From assembly GCF_900113935.1 (NCBI RefSeq), contig NZ_FORF01000008.1:106748-170747 (forward strand): a DNA stretch of 64,000 nucleotides, read 5' to 3'. Both the position numbers and the translations under genes were made by a program. The notes beneath the pieces were generated by a model that did no database searches, was not told where the DNA came from, and worked only from the letters and a program-made list of their open reading frames with translations. Positions within the stretch are counted from its first letter, which is position 1. The number at the start of each line of letters is the position of its first letter. This document shows positions 45,453-56,503 of this stretch, in pieces. The stretch comes from Aquamicrobium aerolatum DSM 21857 (GTDB taxonomy: Bacteria; Pseudomonadota; Alphaproteobacteria; Rhizobiales; Rhizobiaceae).

Positions 45453-47102
45453 CTACTTCCCCGCTCTGATCTCGCTCAGCGTTTTCGCCGGCGTGATGGC
45501 TTCGGGATCAAGCTTGATCTCGATGATCGACGGTTTGCCGCTCGCACGGGCGCGTTCGAATGCCGGGGCGAAGGCGTCGGTCGTCGCGACGGTTTCACCA
45601 TGGCCGCCGAAGGCACGCGCATAGGCGGCGAAGTCGGGGTTCTTCAATGATGTGCCCGAAACGCGGCCGGGATAGTCGCGCTCCTGGTGCATGCGGATCG
45701 TGCCGTAGATGCCGTTGTTGAGGATCACCACGATGATCGGCAGGTCATATTGCACGGCGGTGGCGAATTCTTGCCCGTGCATGAGGAAATCGCCGTCACC
45801 GGCCCACACGATGACCTCGCGGTCGCGGTGGACATGCTTGGCGGCGACGCCAGCCGGCAGGCCGTAGCCCATCGAGCCGGAAGTCGGGGCGGCCTGGGTG
45901 CTGAAGCGACGATAGCGATGGAAGCGGTGCATCCAGGTGGCGAAATTGCCGGCGCCGTTGCAGATGATCGCGTCTTCCGGCAGCACGCCTTCCAGATGGA
46001 CCATGATCGGTCCCATCTGCACATTGCCGGGGCCGGTGGTCGGCGGCGTCGACCAGTCGAGGTAGTTCTGGTGCAGTTCCTCGGTGCGGTTCGCCCAGGC
46101 AGGTGTCGTCTTGGGGGCTGTCTGCGCGAAGGCGTCGACAAAGGCGGTCGGGGTGGCGTTGATCGCCAGTGTCGGGCGGAAAACGCGGCCCAGTTCGTCC
46201 GCATCCGGATAGACGTGGACTAGCTTCTGGTCCGGATAGGGGCTTTTGATCAGCGTGTAGTCGGACGAGGGCATTTCACCGAAGCGACCGCCGATCAGCA
46301 GGACCAGGTCCGATTGCTTGATATAGGCGGCGAGTTTCGGGTTGATTCCGATGCCGACATCGCCCGCATAGGAGGCGTGCAGGTGATCGAACAGTGCCTG
46401 ACGACGGAACGAACAGCCGACCGGCAGCGCCCAGCGCTCAATGGTTGCGCGCAGCTTTTCGACAGCGTCGCTGCTCCAGCGTGTCCCGCCCAGAATGACG
46501 AAAGGCCGCTCGGCTTTCTCCAGAAGCGACTGCAAGGCGGTCATTTCCGGCTCGCCGGGGCGCGTTTCGACTTGCGTCGCGGGCAGTGGTCGAAGCGTTT
46601 CCACCTCGTCGGTCAGCATGTCTTCCGGCAGCGAGATCACCACCGGGCCGGGACGGCCGGAGGTAGCGACGGAAAATGCGCGTGTCACCAGTTCGGGAAT
46701 GCGGGCAGCATCGTCGATTTCGACCACCCATTTGGCGATCGGACCATAATAGGCCTTGTAGTCGACTTCCTGAAACGCCTCGCGTTCCTTGATGCGGCGC
46801 GCGACCTGACCGATGAAGAGGATCATCGGGATCGAGTCCTGCATGGCAATATGGACACCCGCGGAGGCGTTGGTCGCGCCGGGGCCACGGGTGACGAAGC
46901 AGATGCCGGGCTTGCCGGTCAGTCTGCCCTCACAGTCGGCCATCATTGCCGCGCCGCCTTCCTGGCGGCAGATGACGGTGTCGATCTTCGAGTCGTGCAG
47001 GGCGTCGAGGACAGCAAGATAACTCTCGCCGGGAACACAGAAGAGCCGCTCGACACCATTTGCTTCAAGGGCGTCGACGATGAGTTGGCCGCCTGTTCTC
47101 AT
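45453..47102 (-). CDS. Thiamine pyrophosphate-dependent enzyme (IlvB/oxalyl-CoA decarboxylase-like)
   Basis: A 549-aa three-domain TPP enzyme. The N-terminal PYR domain has RQEGGAAMMADCEGR with the catalytic Glu. The C-terminal PP domain has GDGDFLMHGQEFATAVQYD and NNGIYG, the Mg-TPP motif. The acetolactate-synthase-like annotation is generic; the small subunit IlvH is absent. The next gene upstream on the strand is a class III CoA-transferase, overlapping by 4 bp. Pairs like this occur for oxalate (Frc/Oxc), but the CoA-contacting residues of Oxc cannot be confirmed here. Confidence 0.85.
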   Translation of the reverse strand: MRTGGQLIVDALEANGVERLFCVPGESYLAVLDALHDSKIDTVICRQEGGAAMMADCEGRLTGKPGICFVTRGPGATNASAGVHIAMQDSIPMILFIGQVARRIKEREAFQEVDYKAYYGPIAKWVVEIDDAARIPELVTRAFSVATSGRPGPVVISLPEDMLTDEVETLRPLPATQVETRPGEPEMTALQSLLEKAERPFVILGGTRWSSDAVEKLRATIERWALPVGCSFRRQALFDHLHASYAGDVGIGINPKLAAYIKQSDLVLLIGGRFGEMPSSDYTLIKSPYPDQKLVHVYPDADELGRVFRPTLAINATPTAFVDAFAQTAPKTTPAWANRTEELHQNYLDWSTPPTTGPGNVQMGPIMVHLEGVLPEDAIICNGAGNFATWMHRFHRYRRFSTQAAPTSGSMGYGLPAGVAAKHVHRDREVIVWAGDGDFLMHGQEFATAVQYDLPIIVVILNNGIYGTIRMHQERDYPGRVSGTSLKNPDFAAYARAFGGHGETVATTDAFAPAFERARASGKPSIIEIKLDPEAITPAKTLSEIRAGK

Positions 47103-48274
47103 TTTTCCCGTTCCTCCAGTTCTGCGAGAATTTCGTCCGTGTGCTGCCCGAGTCGGGGCGACGGACGGTCATACTGCAACGGCGTGCCGCTCATGACCAT
47201 GGGGGCGCGCACGGAAGGAAGCGTGTTGCCCATGCCGTCGTCGAGCTGCATGCGCATGCCGCGCGCGATCACCTGCGGGTCGTCGAACATCTCGCCGATA
47301 TTGTTGATCGGGCTGGCCGGAACGGCGTTGACGTCGAGCAGCGGCAACAGCTTGCCGCGCTCCCACGTCGCCAGGGTTTCGACAAGAATTTCGCGCAGGC
47401 GCGCGCGGTTGGCGACACGCGCGGGATTGGTGGAAAAGTCGGGATCGGTGGCCAGATGGTCAAGGCCGACGACCTTGCAGAACCGCTGGAACTGACCGTC
47501 ATTGCCGACCGCGAGAATGAAAAACCCGTCCTGAACCGGCAGCACTTCGTAAGGCGCGATGTTCATATGGGCGTTGCCCATCTGCACCGGCACCTTGCCA
47601 GACACGAGATAGTTGAGGTTCTGGTTGCCCAGCACAGACACCTGCGTGTCGAGCAGCGCCATGTCGATATGCTGGCCTTCGCCTGTCGCTTCGGCGTGTC
47701 GCAGCGCTGCCTGGATCGCGATCACGGAATAAAGCCCGGTGAAGATGTCCGAGACGGCAACGCCGACTTTTTGCGGCTCGCGTCCGGCTTCGCCGGTGAT
47801 CGACATCAGGCCGCTGATCCCTTGCACGACAAAGTCGTAGCCTGCGCGTGGCGCATAGGGGCCATCCTGACCGAACCCGGTAATCGAGCAATAGACCAGT
47901 CGCGGGTTGATCGCCTTCAGGCTCTCATAGTCGAGGCCGTACTTCTTCAGGCCACCAACCTTGAAATTCTCGATCAGAACGTCGGCAGTGGCAACGAGCT
48001 TGCGGATGGTTTCCACCCCTTCGGCGGTGGAAAAGTCCGCCGTGATCGACCGCTTTCCGCGATTGGTGGAATGGTAGTAGGCAGCGGACAGGTTTTCACC
48101 GTCACTGCCGGTTACAAAAGGAGGGCCCCATTTGCGGGTGTCGTCGCCGCCGTCTGGATTTTCCACCTTGATCACATCGGCGCCGAGATCGGCCAGAAGC
48201 TGCCCGCCCCATGGTCCCGCCAGAATGCGCGCGAGTTCGATGACACGGATGCCTTTGAGAGGGGGGTGGGCCAT
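47099..48274 (-). CDS. CaiB/BaiF (class III) CoA-transferase
   Basis: A 391-aa transferase (IRVIELARILAGPWGGQLLADLGADVIKVE; then GLMSITGEAGREPQKVGVAVSDIFTGLY with the catalytic-Asp region). It moves CoA between carboxylic acids. It overlaps the TPP-enzyme start by ATGA, so both are expressed together. Which acid is used is unknown; formyl/oxalyl-CoA, succinyl-CoA or a hydroxyacyl-CoA are all possible. Confidence 0.88.
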   Translation of the reverse strand: MAHPPLKGIRVIELARILAGPWGGQLLADLGADVIKVENPDGGDDTRKWGPPFVTGSDGENLSAAYYHSTNRGKRSITADFSTAEGVETIRKLVATADVLIENFKVGGLKKYGLDYESLKAINPRLVYCSITGFGQDGPYAPRAGYDFVVQGISGLMSITGEAGREPQKVGVAVSDIFTGLYSVIAIQAALRHAEATGEGQHIDMALLDTQVSVLGNQNLNYLVSGKVPVQMGNAHMNIAPYEVLPVQDGFFILAVGNDGQFQRFCKVVGLDHLATDPDFSTNPARVANRARLREILVETLATWERGKLLPLLDVNAVPASPINNIGEMFDDPQVIARGMRMQLDDGMGNTLPSVRAPMVMSGTPLQYDRPSPRLGQHTDEILAELEEREK

Positions 48275-48366
48275 GTTTGCAGTTCCTTCGATTTCTCCCT
48301 CTGAGTTACCAGATCAGTGTTGGGTTCGTAATCGAGTTATCTCGATAGGGTCATGAGGTTTTCGCA

Positions 48367-49296
48367 TCAATTGCGCAGGACGCTCGTCGCCCATCGAATG
48401 AAATCCTGCGTTATGACGTTACGATTCAACTCGTTGAGAGATTCGTGGCGGGTTTGCTCGTAAACCTTTGAAAAAAGATTCGAAAAGCCCAAACGTTCGA
48501 GCCGTTTGGCCAGATCATTTGTTGCCTTGCCGCCGTGAGTCGCAGGGTCTTTCTCCCCGCCGGTGATATTGAATGGCAGGTCAGTTCGCACGGTCGAGAA
48601 GTTGCGATCGTCCGCACCTGCAAAGATCAGATCGAACACCGTGGTCCACATTCCCACCGACGCGTTCCAGCCGCAGAGTTTGTCGGCGACATAGGCGTCG
48701 ACTTCTGCCGTGTCTCTCGACAGCCAGTCGAACGCTGTACGGCTATCGCTGGTTTGTTTGCTCCACGCGTCAAAAGTCAGCTTCGGCAGCATGCGCGACG
48801 GCACATCTGAGCCGAGACGGAACCGTTCCCATGCGAGGATCAGCTGTGCAGCGCGCCCTGCCAATCCGGCGGAAAAATTGCCATTCCAGATCGCCGCAGC
48901 CGCAATGCGTTGCGAATGTGCAAGGACGAAATTGAGGCCGATCAGCGCGCCCATGGAGTGTCCGAAGACGATGACAGGGACGCCGGGATGCTCCTGCGCG
49001 ATCAGGTCGTGCACAGCGCCGACATCGCTCAGAAGAAGTTCTGTCGCGTGCGTCGCCCCGAATGAGCCGAGAGGCGCTCCATCTGCCTTGGTATGGCCAT
49101 GCCCCCGATGGTCATGGGCATAGACGACAAATCCGTTGTCTCGAAGTGCTGCGGCAAACCGTGCGTAGCGCGCTGCGTGCTCGGCGAGCCCGTGGTTGAT
49201 CTGTATGACCGCTGCCGGGTTTGGCAGGCTGGTATTGTAGAGGTTGAGCCGTGCACCGCTTGGGGACGCCACCTCGCGCCTGTTTTCAAATGTCAT
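48367..49296 (-). CDS. Alpha/beta hydrolase, monoacylglycerol lipase / lysophospholipase-like
   Basis: A 309-aa alpha/beta hydrolase with nucleophile elbow GHSMGALIG (Ser), oxyanion stretch NHGLAEHAARYARFA and late His in TRHESLNE. The HGxxEH element is typical of the PldB/MGL family, which hydrolyses lysophospholipids or monoglycerides. ATG 49296 follows GAGAAG on the minus strand. It is downstream of no obvious partner. Confidence 0.88.
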   Translation of the reverse strand: MTFENRREVASPSGARLNLYNTSLPNPAAVIQINHGLAEHAARYARFAAALRDNGFVVYAHDHRGHGHTKADGAPLGSFGATHATELLLSDVGAVHDLIAQEHPGVPVIVFGHSMGALIGLNFVLAHSQRIAAAAIWNGNFSAGLAGRAAQLILAWERFRLGSDVPSRMLPKLTFDAWSKQTSDSRTAFDWLSRDTAEVDAYVADKLCGWNASVGMWTTVFDLIFAGADDRNFSTVRTDLPFNITGGEKDPATHGGKATNDLAKRLERLGFSNLFSKVYEQTRHESLNELNRNVITQDFIRWATSVLRN

Positions 49297-49522
49297 GAAC
49301 TTCTCGTTCTGATTTTTGCGAAAGACTTTCAACCGCAAGTGGTGATTTGACGTATTGCGTATTTCGGAGGCCGAACAGTTGCCGAAAACAGCGTTTTGCG
49401 ACTGTCGTTGGGAATGTTTTTGTGACATCGCCCTGCGCTGTCACCTGACGTAGGGGTTGCCAAGTTCATAGTCTCACTGTTTCATGCTCATCAATAAAAC
49501 AAAATGAATACAGGGGAACTAT

Positions 49523-50557
49523 ATGCTTTCACGACGAACTTTTTCTATGGCCGCCACTATGCTTGCGGGCGGGCTTATTGCGGCTGCTGCGGTAATCCCC
49601 GCTTCAGCCCAGACCAACATCTCATTTACGCTCGACTGGCGTTTCGAGGGGCCAGCAGCGGGTTTCTTTCTTGCTGAGGACAATGGGCACTTTGCTGCCG
49701 AAGGACTCAACGTGACCATCGACACCGGTGCAGGATCGGTCGAGGCGATCCCGCGGGTTTCCACCGGCACCTACCAGATGGGCTTCGGCGATATCAACTC
49801 GCTGATCAAGTTTCTCGATCAGGATCCCACGCAGGACGTTCGTGCGGTCATGATGATCTACGATATCCCGACCTTCTCGATCGTCGGTCGTCGTTCGCTC
49901 GGCATTACGGAAGACCCGAAGTCGCTGGAGGGCAAGAAGCTCGGTGCGCCGCCACCAGATGGTGCATTCGCGCAGTGGCCTGCCTTTGTTGACGTCAACA
50001 AGCTCGACACCTCGACCATCACGCTGGAGGGCATCGGCTTCCCGGTTCGTGAGCCGATGCTGGCGCAGGGCGAGGTCGACGCCGTGTTCGGCTTTGCTTT
50101 CTCGGTGATCCTCAACCTCAAGGCGCAGGGTGTGCCTGACGAGGACATCGTGCCGATCCTGATGGCAGAGAACGGTCTTGATCTCTACGGCAATGCGATC
50201 CTGGTCAACACCAAGTTCGCGGAGTCGAACCCGGAGGCTGTGAAGGGCTTCCTGCGTGCGCTTGCCAAGGGGTTCGCAGATGCCGTGGCGGACCCGGATG
50301 CGGGTGCCGCAGCGGTTCTCAAGCGTAACGAGATTCTCGATCTTGCCGTTGAGACTGAACGCCTGAAGATGGCCAACGCGATGAACATCAACACCGCAGC
50401 GGTTCAGACCAACGGCTTTGGCAACATCGAGATGGATCGTCTTGCACGCGCGTTCGAACAGCTCTGGCTGTCGATGGACCTGAAAGGCAATGTGAAGCCT
50501 GAGGATGTCGTTGATATGCAGTATCTGCCGCCGGTGGAGGAGCGCCGGTTCAAGTAA
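49523..50557 (+). CDS. ABC transporter substrate-binding protein, NMT1/SsuA-type
   Basis: A 344-aa periplasmic protein with a Tat-like or Sec signal (SRRTF at residues ~3-7, cleavage near ASAQ) and an NMT1/THI5-like fold (FTLDWRFEGPAAGFFLAEDN, GQ-type loop with PPPDGAFAQWP). It is the ligand binder of the transporter encoded in the next two genes. The ligand could be a sulfonate, pyrimidine or thiamine precursor and is not determined. GGGGAA precedes the ATG. Confidence 0.88.
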   Translation: MLSRRTFSMAATMLAGGLIAAAAVIPASAQTNISFTLDWRFEGPAAGFFLAEDNGHFAAEGLNVTIDTGAGSVEAIPRVSTGTYQMGFGDINSLIKFLDQDPTQDVRAVMMIYDIPTFSIVGRRSLGITEDPKSLEGKKLGAPPPDGAFAQWPAFVDVNKLDTSTITLEGIGFPVREPMLAQGEVDAVFGFAFSVILNLKAQGVPDEDIVPILMAENGLDLYGNAILVNTKFAESNPEAVKGFLRALAKGFADAVADPDAGAAAVLKRNEILDLAVETERLKMANAMNINTAAVQTNGFGNIEMDRLARAFEQLWLSMDLKGNVKPEDVVDMQYLPPVEERRFK

Positions 50558-50660
50558 GGCAAAGAGCGTCGCTCCGCGATATCCGGGCAGCCAGATCGGC
50601 ATCCTGGATCAAAGCGGGGCGACTTTCTTTTGGGAACTCGCAGGGGACTAAGGGGAAAAT

Positions 50661-51452
50661 ATGGGAGACCATCTGGTCAGAATTGAAAACGTCGATATGC
50701 GATACGGAGGCGAGGGGGGAGTTCTTGCAGTTTCCGGCCTCAATATCGCAGTCGAGAAGGGCGAGTTTGCAGCCGTTGTAGGTCCATCCGGCTGTGGCAA
50801 ATCCACGCTCATGCGGCTTGTGACCGGGTTGCATATTCCCCAGACAGGCTCCGTCGTTGTGGCGGGCCAGCAGGTGACGAAGCCGGTGTCGATTGTCGGC
50901 ATGGCGTTTCAGAATCCGACGATGTTGCCGTGGCGCACAACGCTCGACAACATTCTCCTGCCGCTGGAGATTGTCGACAAGCACCGCAAGCGGCTCCGCG
51001 CCCACAAGGCCGAATATGTCGCGCAGGCGGAACGTCTGCTCGAAATCGTCGGCCTCAAGGGATTTGGCGACAAGTTTCCATGGCAGCTTTCGGGTGGCAT
51101 GCAGCAGCGCGCCAATCTGTGCCGGGCGCTCATTCATGAGCCGGAATTGCTGATGCTGGACGAACCGTTCGGCGCGCTCGACGCATTTACCCGCGAAGAA
51201 CTGTGGCAGGTCATTCGCGATCTTCACGCGCAGCAGGACGTGACCATCGTTCTGGTGACCCACGATCTGCGTGAAGCCGTCTATCTGGCTGACCGGGTGT
51301 TCGTGATGAGCGCACGACCGGGCCGCGTGCTTCACGAACACAAGATCGACTTCCCGCGTCCGCGCGAACTCGAGCTGATGTACGATCCCGCATTCACCAA
51401 GAAAGTGCAGGAGTTGCGCGGCGAAATCGCAGATGCGAGGCAGGTGGCATGA
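50661..51452 (+). CDS. ABC transporter ATP-binding protein, SsuB/TauB-type
   Basis: A 263-aa ATPase: Walker A VGPSGCGKST, signature LSGGMQQRANLCRAL, Walker B LLMLDEPFGALDAF. It powers the permease encoded by the gene that overlaps its stop (ATGA at 51449). A 103-bp gap separates it from the binding-protein gene. Confidence 0.92.
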   Translation: MGDHLVRIENVDMRYGGEGGVLAVSGLNIAVEKGEFAAVVGPSGCGKSTLMRLVTGLHIPQTGSVVVAGQQVTKPVSIVGMAFQNPTMLPWRTTLDNILLPLEIVDKHRKRLRAHKAEYVAQAERLLEIVGLKGFGDKFPWQLSGGMQQRANLCRALIHEPELLMLDEPFGALDAFTREELWQVIRDLHAQQDVTIVLVTHDLREAVYLADRVFVMSARPGRVLHEHKIDFPRPRELELMYDPAFTKKVQELRGEIADARQVA

Positions 51453-52240
51453 GCATGTCAGGTACAAAGAAGTCAGGCATCAACTGGATCGCGCTTGCTC
51501 CGTGGATTTACACGATCGGTTTGTTCGTCGTCTGGGAGCTGGCGGTTCGGTTGTTCGCGATCCGTCCGACGATCCTTCCCGCGCCGTCGGCCATCGTTGG
51601 CGCGCTCTATCAGTATTGGCCGGCAATCCAGCGGCACTCGATCCAGACGTTGTTCACCACCACGCTGGGGTTTGGTCTTGCGGTCGTTGGCGGATTGGCG
51701 CTGGGCCTGCTCATCGGCTGGTCGCGCATGATCTATGCGGGGCTCTACCCGCTGATGGTGGGCTTCAACGCCATCCCGAAGGTCGCTGTCGTGCCGATTC
51801 TCGTCATCTGGTTCGGCATAGGAACGATTCCGGCAGTGCTCACGGCATTCCTGATCGCGTTTTTCCCGATCGTCGTGAACGTCGCGACCGGCCTCGCCAC
51901 CATCGAGCCGGAAACGGAAGATGTGTTGCGCGCGCTTGGGGCCCGCAAGATGGACATCATGCTCAAGGTCGGTATCCCCCGCTCGATGCCGTATTTCTTC
52001 GGTTCGCTGAAGGTGGCGATCACGCTGGCCTTTGTCGGCTCGGTGATTTCCGAAACCATCGCCGCCAATTCCGGCCTTGGCTACATGATGGCGGCGGCGC
52101 AAAGCCAGTTCAACGTGCCGCTCGTGTTCGCCGGTCTGATTATGCTCGCGATTGAGGGTATCGTCATGTACGCGGTGATGGCCTGGGTCGAAACCCGCAT
52201 GACAGGCTGGGCACACCGCAGCCAGCTGGCCAACGCCTGA
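51449..52240 (+). CDS. ABC transporter permease, SsuC/TauC-type
   Basis: A 263-aa membrane protein with ~6 hydrophobic segments and the EAA loop ATIEPETEDVLRALGARKMD. It makes the channel for the NMT1-type importer. It overlaps the ATPase gene and ends the operon before a terminator. Confidence 0.92.
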   Translation: MSMSGTKKSGINWIALAPWIYTIGLFVVWELAVRLFAIRPTILPAPSAIVGALYQYWPAIQRHSIQTLFTTTLGFGLAVVGGLALGLLIGWSRMIYAGLYPLMVGFNAIPKVAVVPILVIWFGIGTIPAVLTAFLIAFFPIVVNVATGLATIEPETEDVLRALGARKMDIMLKVGIPRSMPYFFGSLKVAITLAFVGSVISETIAANSGLGYMMAAAQSQFNVPLVFAGLIMLAIEGIVMYAVMAWVETRMTGWAHRSQLANA

Positions 52241-52263
52241 TCCCGAAGGTCAGCGATCAACTC

Positions 52264-52291
52264 AAAGGGCGCGGATCACTCCGCGCCCTTT
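52264..52291. terminator. Bidirectional terminator
   Basis: AAAGGGCGCGGA-TCAC-TCCGCGCCCTTT, a perfect 12-bp stem with A and T runs, between the ABC operon and the convergent curlin gene. Confidence 0.9.
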
Positions 52292-52296
52292 TTCCA

Positions 52297-52701
52297 TTAC
52301 CAGCCGAACTGGAATGTCGCGCCGGTGCCGCCATTGCCGTTCTGGGTGACGTTGCTGCTGGTGTTGCGACCGAACTGGAACAGGCCGTAGCGGTTGCCAT
52401 TGCCGTTCTGCGCCAGCGTGCCGCTGTGGCCCTGGCCCTCCTGGTGGACGATGCCGAGATTGCCCGAACCGTTCTGCGCCAGCCCGGCGGAATTGCCGCT
52501 GCCGATCTGGCGGATGCTGCCGCTCTGCACTGCGTTGACGAGCGCGTAGATGCCGAGCCCGGCACGCATGACGCGGTGTTCATCAGCGTTGCGCGGCTGC
52601 AGATTGAAACTGACCGAGCCGGCGTGGGCTGGTGCCGCCAGAGCAGCGGTGCTGACGGCGAGGGCGGTGAGAGCGGTTGCAAGTGCGTTGCGGGTGGTCA
52701 T
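52297..52701 (-). CDS. Curlin-like repeat protein (1)
   Basis: A 134-aa secreted protein: signal peptide to about residue 27 (PAHAG), then a short non-repeat region and repeats of the Q-x-G-x-x-N curlin type (QIGSGNSAGLAQNGSGN, QNGNGNRYGLFQFGRN). Proteins of this sort assemble as amyloid fibres or nucleate them (CsgA/CsgB). The start at 52701 is the ATG closest to the signal sequence; a longer frame to 52785 is not needed. It is third on the strand after the other curlin and csgH, beyond a terminator. Confidence 0.85.
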   Translation of the reverse strand: MTTRNALATALTALAVSTAALAAPAHAGSVSFNLQPRNADEHRVMRAGLGIYALVNAVQSGSIRQIGSGNSAGLAQNGSGNLGIVHQEGQGHSGTLAQNGNGNRYGLFQFGRNTSSNVTQNGNGGTGATFQFGW

Positions 52702-52820
52702 CTGCGTTCTCCTCTGAAGGTCTTTTGCTTCGATATCTGGAGAATGCACCACCGCGTCTGAACCGGTTTGGAACCGGTCATTCATTGCGCGTTAATGGGA
52801 GTTCATACGCCCGCATGAAG

Positions 52821-52850
52821 AAAAGGCCCCGGAGATATCCGAGGCCTTTA
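52821..52850 (-). terminator. Terminator after csgH
   Basis: On the minus strand, TAAAGGCCTCGGATA and TCTCCGGGGCCTTTT form an imperfect GC stem ending in T residues, about 20 bp after the csgH stop. Confidence 0.7.
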
Positions 52851-52870
52851 CCATTGGTGTTGCGCTACCA

Positions 52871-53236
52871 TCAGAGGCGTTTGGTGCATGAGGTGGTGTG
52901 GCCGCCGACGGTAACGTCAAGGCTGATGCGCTGGCCGCTGCCGCTCAGCATGACGGAGCTCAGAACCTGCGGTTTGCCGACGCCGGCGTCGAAATCACCG
53001 CCCTGGCTGATATTGGCACCGGGGCCGCTGACTTGCAGCGTGTAGGTGCCGCTGATCGCTTTGGACGCATGCACGCGGCCCTCGATGCTTGTCATGCCAC
53101 CTGACGATTTCTTCGTCGCGATCTCGCACTGCACCGGCTGAGAGCCCGGCTGGCTGGCTCCCGCGGTGCTGAATGCTGCGCCAAGCCCGGCCACAACAAG
53201 CGCTGCGCAGATCGAAAATTGCTTGAGATTGGTCAT
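52871..53236 (-). CDS. csgH: CsgH-like curli fibre inhibitor/chaperone
   Basis: A 121-aa exported beta-sandwich protein with a signal peptide (cleaved near AGASQ, ~27) and the CsgH pattern VQCEIATKK...SGTYTLQVSGPGANISQGGDF...TSCTKRL with two Cys. CsgH is alphaproteobacterial and prevents premature curlin polymerisation in the periplasm. It lies between two curlin genes, 66 bp downstream of the upper one. Confidence 0.85.
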   Translation of the reverse strand: MTNLKQFSICAALVVAGLGAAFSTAGASQPGSQPVQCEIATKKSSGGMTSIEGRVHASKAISGTYTLQVSGPGANISQGGDFDAGVGKPQVLSSVMLSGSGQRISLDVTVGGHTTSCTKRL

Positions 53237-53302
53237 CGCTCTGTTCCTTTCGTTCGGTGCCGCACGGGAGCTGGGGGGCTCCGGTGCGGCGGTGAACCTC
53301 GA

Positions 53303-53737
53303 TCAGGGGCAGGTCTGGACGAAGGCTGCGACGTTGCCGCTGCCGGTCTGCGCGACGTTGCCGCTGCAGCCATTGCCGACCTGGACGCCTGCGGCGATGT
53401 TGCCATTGCCGTCCTGCACCACGACGGCGTTGTGGTTGGAGCCGAACTGGCCGACACCAGCCTGATTGTAGCGGCCGGTCTGATGCGCCTGCGCGGTGTT
53501 GCGGCGGCCGTTCTGGCCGATGGCGATGGTGTTGCTGCGGCCGAACTGGTTGCCGATGGCGCTGTTGCGGCGGCCGTCCTGATAGATGCCCATGTTGTTG
53601 TTGATGCCGGTCTGGCGACCGCCGGCCTCGTTGCGCACGCCGTATTGGTCGAGCCAGACGCTGTTGGCCATGGCTGGGATTGCGGAAAAGCCCATGATTG
53701 CTGCGACGGCGGCGGTGAGAAAGAAATTCTTGTTCAT
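53303..53737 (-). CDS. Curlin-like repeat protein (2), CsgA/CsgB-type
   Basis: A 144-aa protein with a signal peptide (to ~25, PAMAN) and about 8-9 degenerate curlin half-repeats with Q-x-G-x-x-N (QYGVRN, QDGRRN, QFGRSN, QNGRRN, QTGRYN). A lone Cys pair appears at the C-terminus (CSGNVAQTGSGNVAAFVQTC), which is unusual for CsgA. It is the first gene of the curli-like group. No csgE, csgF or csgG gene is in the window. Confidence 0.87.
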   Translation of the reverse strand: MNKNFFLTAAVAAIMGFSAIPAMANSVWLDQYGVRNEAGGRQTGINNNMGIYQDGRRNSAIGNQFGRSNTIAIGQNGRRNTAQAHQTGRYNQAGVGQFGSNHNAVVVQDGNGNIAAGVQVGNGCSGNVAQTGSGNVAAFVQTCP

Positions 53738-53848
53738 GTCTTTGGCTCCGGTCTCTGGGGTTGGCTTCGTTTCGAGAACAACGCCACTATCTCCCCAGCC
53801 CCTCGAACCAGACCTGAACCGGATGTTCAGCCGGCGTTCACGCGAAAA

Positions 53849-54493
53849 TCACTCCCGCCACATCGTTATCGTCCGCCCGTTGGACAGCGCGCCGGAATAA
53901 TAGTCCGGGCCGTCACGCCGCAGAACCGCGATGCGGTTTCCGTTGGAGGCGTACACTAAAAACTCTGCATCAAGTCCGGTCATCGTTTCGTCGAGCCGGA
54001 AATCGTTGGCGCTGGCCAGAAGTGCGTTGTTGCATCCCGAAGCCCGTGCCGTGCCGCGTTCCGTGTTTGCGCCGGACCACGAGCCGGGCGCAGCCAGCGA
54101 GAGGGCGCAAGCGCAATCGGGAACGCCATCCGTGATCTGCCAGTTGCCGCGAATGTCGAACTCGGAGGGCAAAGCGCTGGCAGCAAGCTTGCCGGCGACC
54201 GCACCGCCGACCGGTCCGGCCACCATTCCGCCAGCCCCGGCAATGGCGTTGCGGCCGACCGTCCGTCCGACATTCCATGCTGTTGCGGTTCCAAAGGCCG
54301 TCAGCCGATCCGGTTTGGCCGGTGGGCCATCGGGCAGGGGAGCTGCGCATTGGCGCGGCCCGATGGACGCATCTGCGGCAGACGATGCCAGGCCGCTGCC
54401 CGGTGTTGCCTGACAGGCGGCAAGGACAAGCAGCACCATTGCACTGATGCCGGATCGGATGGCGACGTTATGAAAATGGCGGGGTCGGGTCAT
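53849..54493 (-). CDS. Lipoprotein with Inh/AprI (Omp19-like) domain
   Basis: A 214-aa lipoprotein: signal ending in lipobox LLVLAAC (Cys near residue 26), a glycine-rich segment ([20 protein letters not shown]) that may be membrane-interacting, and a C-terminal Inh/AprI-type beta-barrel (residues ~115-212; [22 protein letters not shown]). The domain occurs in protease inhibitors of Gram-negative bacteria and in Brucella Omp19. The start follows a long frame with no other signal. It is upstream of the curlins by 112 bp on the same strand. Confidence 0.8.
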   Translation of the reverse strand: MTRPRHFHNVAIRSGISAMVLLVLAACQATPGSGLASSAADASIGPRQCAAPLPDGPPAKPDRLTAFGTATAWNVGRTVGRNAIAGAGGMVAGPVGGAVAGKLAASALPSEFDIRGNWQITDGVPDCACALSLAAPGSWSGANTERGTARASGCNNALLASANDFRLDETMTGLDAEFLVYASNGNRIAVLRRDGPDYYSGALSNGRTITMWRE

Positions 54494-54630
54494 TGCTGGC
54501 CCATGCAGCACGACAATGGCAAGAGTTTGGTGACATCGGGTCAGTTGCAGCGATTGCCCTTCGGCTTTGGATCGCTTACATACGCCCCAACGATTTTTCC
54601 CGCACAGGAACAACGGAGTTTTCGCGCGCC

Positions 54631-56280
<1,650 letters not shown>

Positions 56281-56300
56281 TTAGAAGCGCTAATCTTTGA

Positions 56301-56339
56301 AAAACGCCCCTTCGGCCTCACCGGCTGGAGGGGCGTTTT
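56301..56339 (+). terminator. Terminator after ettA
   Basis: AAAACGCCCCT and AGGGGCGTTTT arms (11 bp) flank a 17-nt loop, 20 bp after the ettA stop. Confidence 0.88.
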
Positions 56340-56503
56340 CGTTGGTGGGGTGATGTGCGCTACACAAAGATGTGCGCGCAATTCGTTGGGCGGTGGTTGA
56401 GAGTGCGGTTAAGCTTACGTAAACGCGATGCAGATAATTTGAAGTGACGTGACCTGAGAACGGCCGCGCCGCAGTCTCGTGGCTGCATTGTCAGGACAAG
56501 AAC

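Noticed and set aside
52297..53737. Short regular repeats as CRISPR or satellite DNA
   Set aside because: They encode degenerate Q-x-G-x-x-N curlin repeats within two intact secreted-protein genes.
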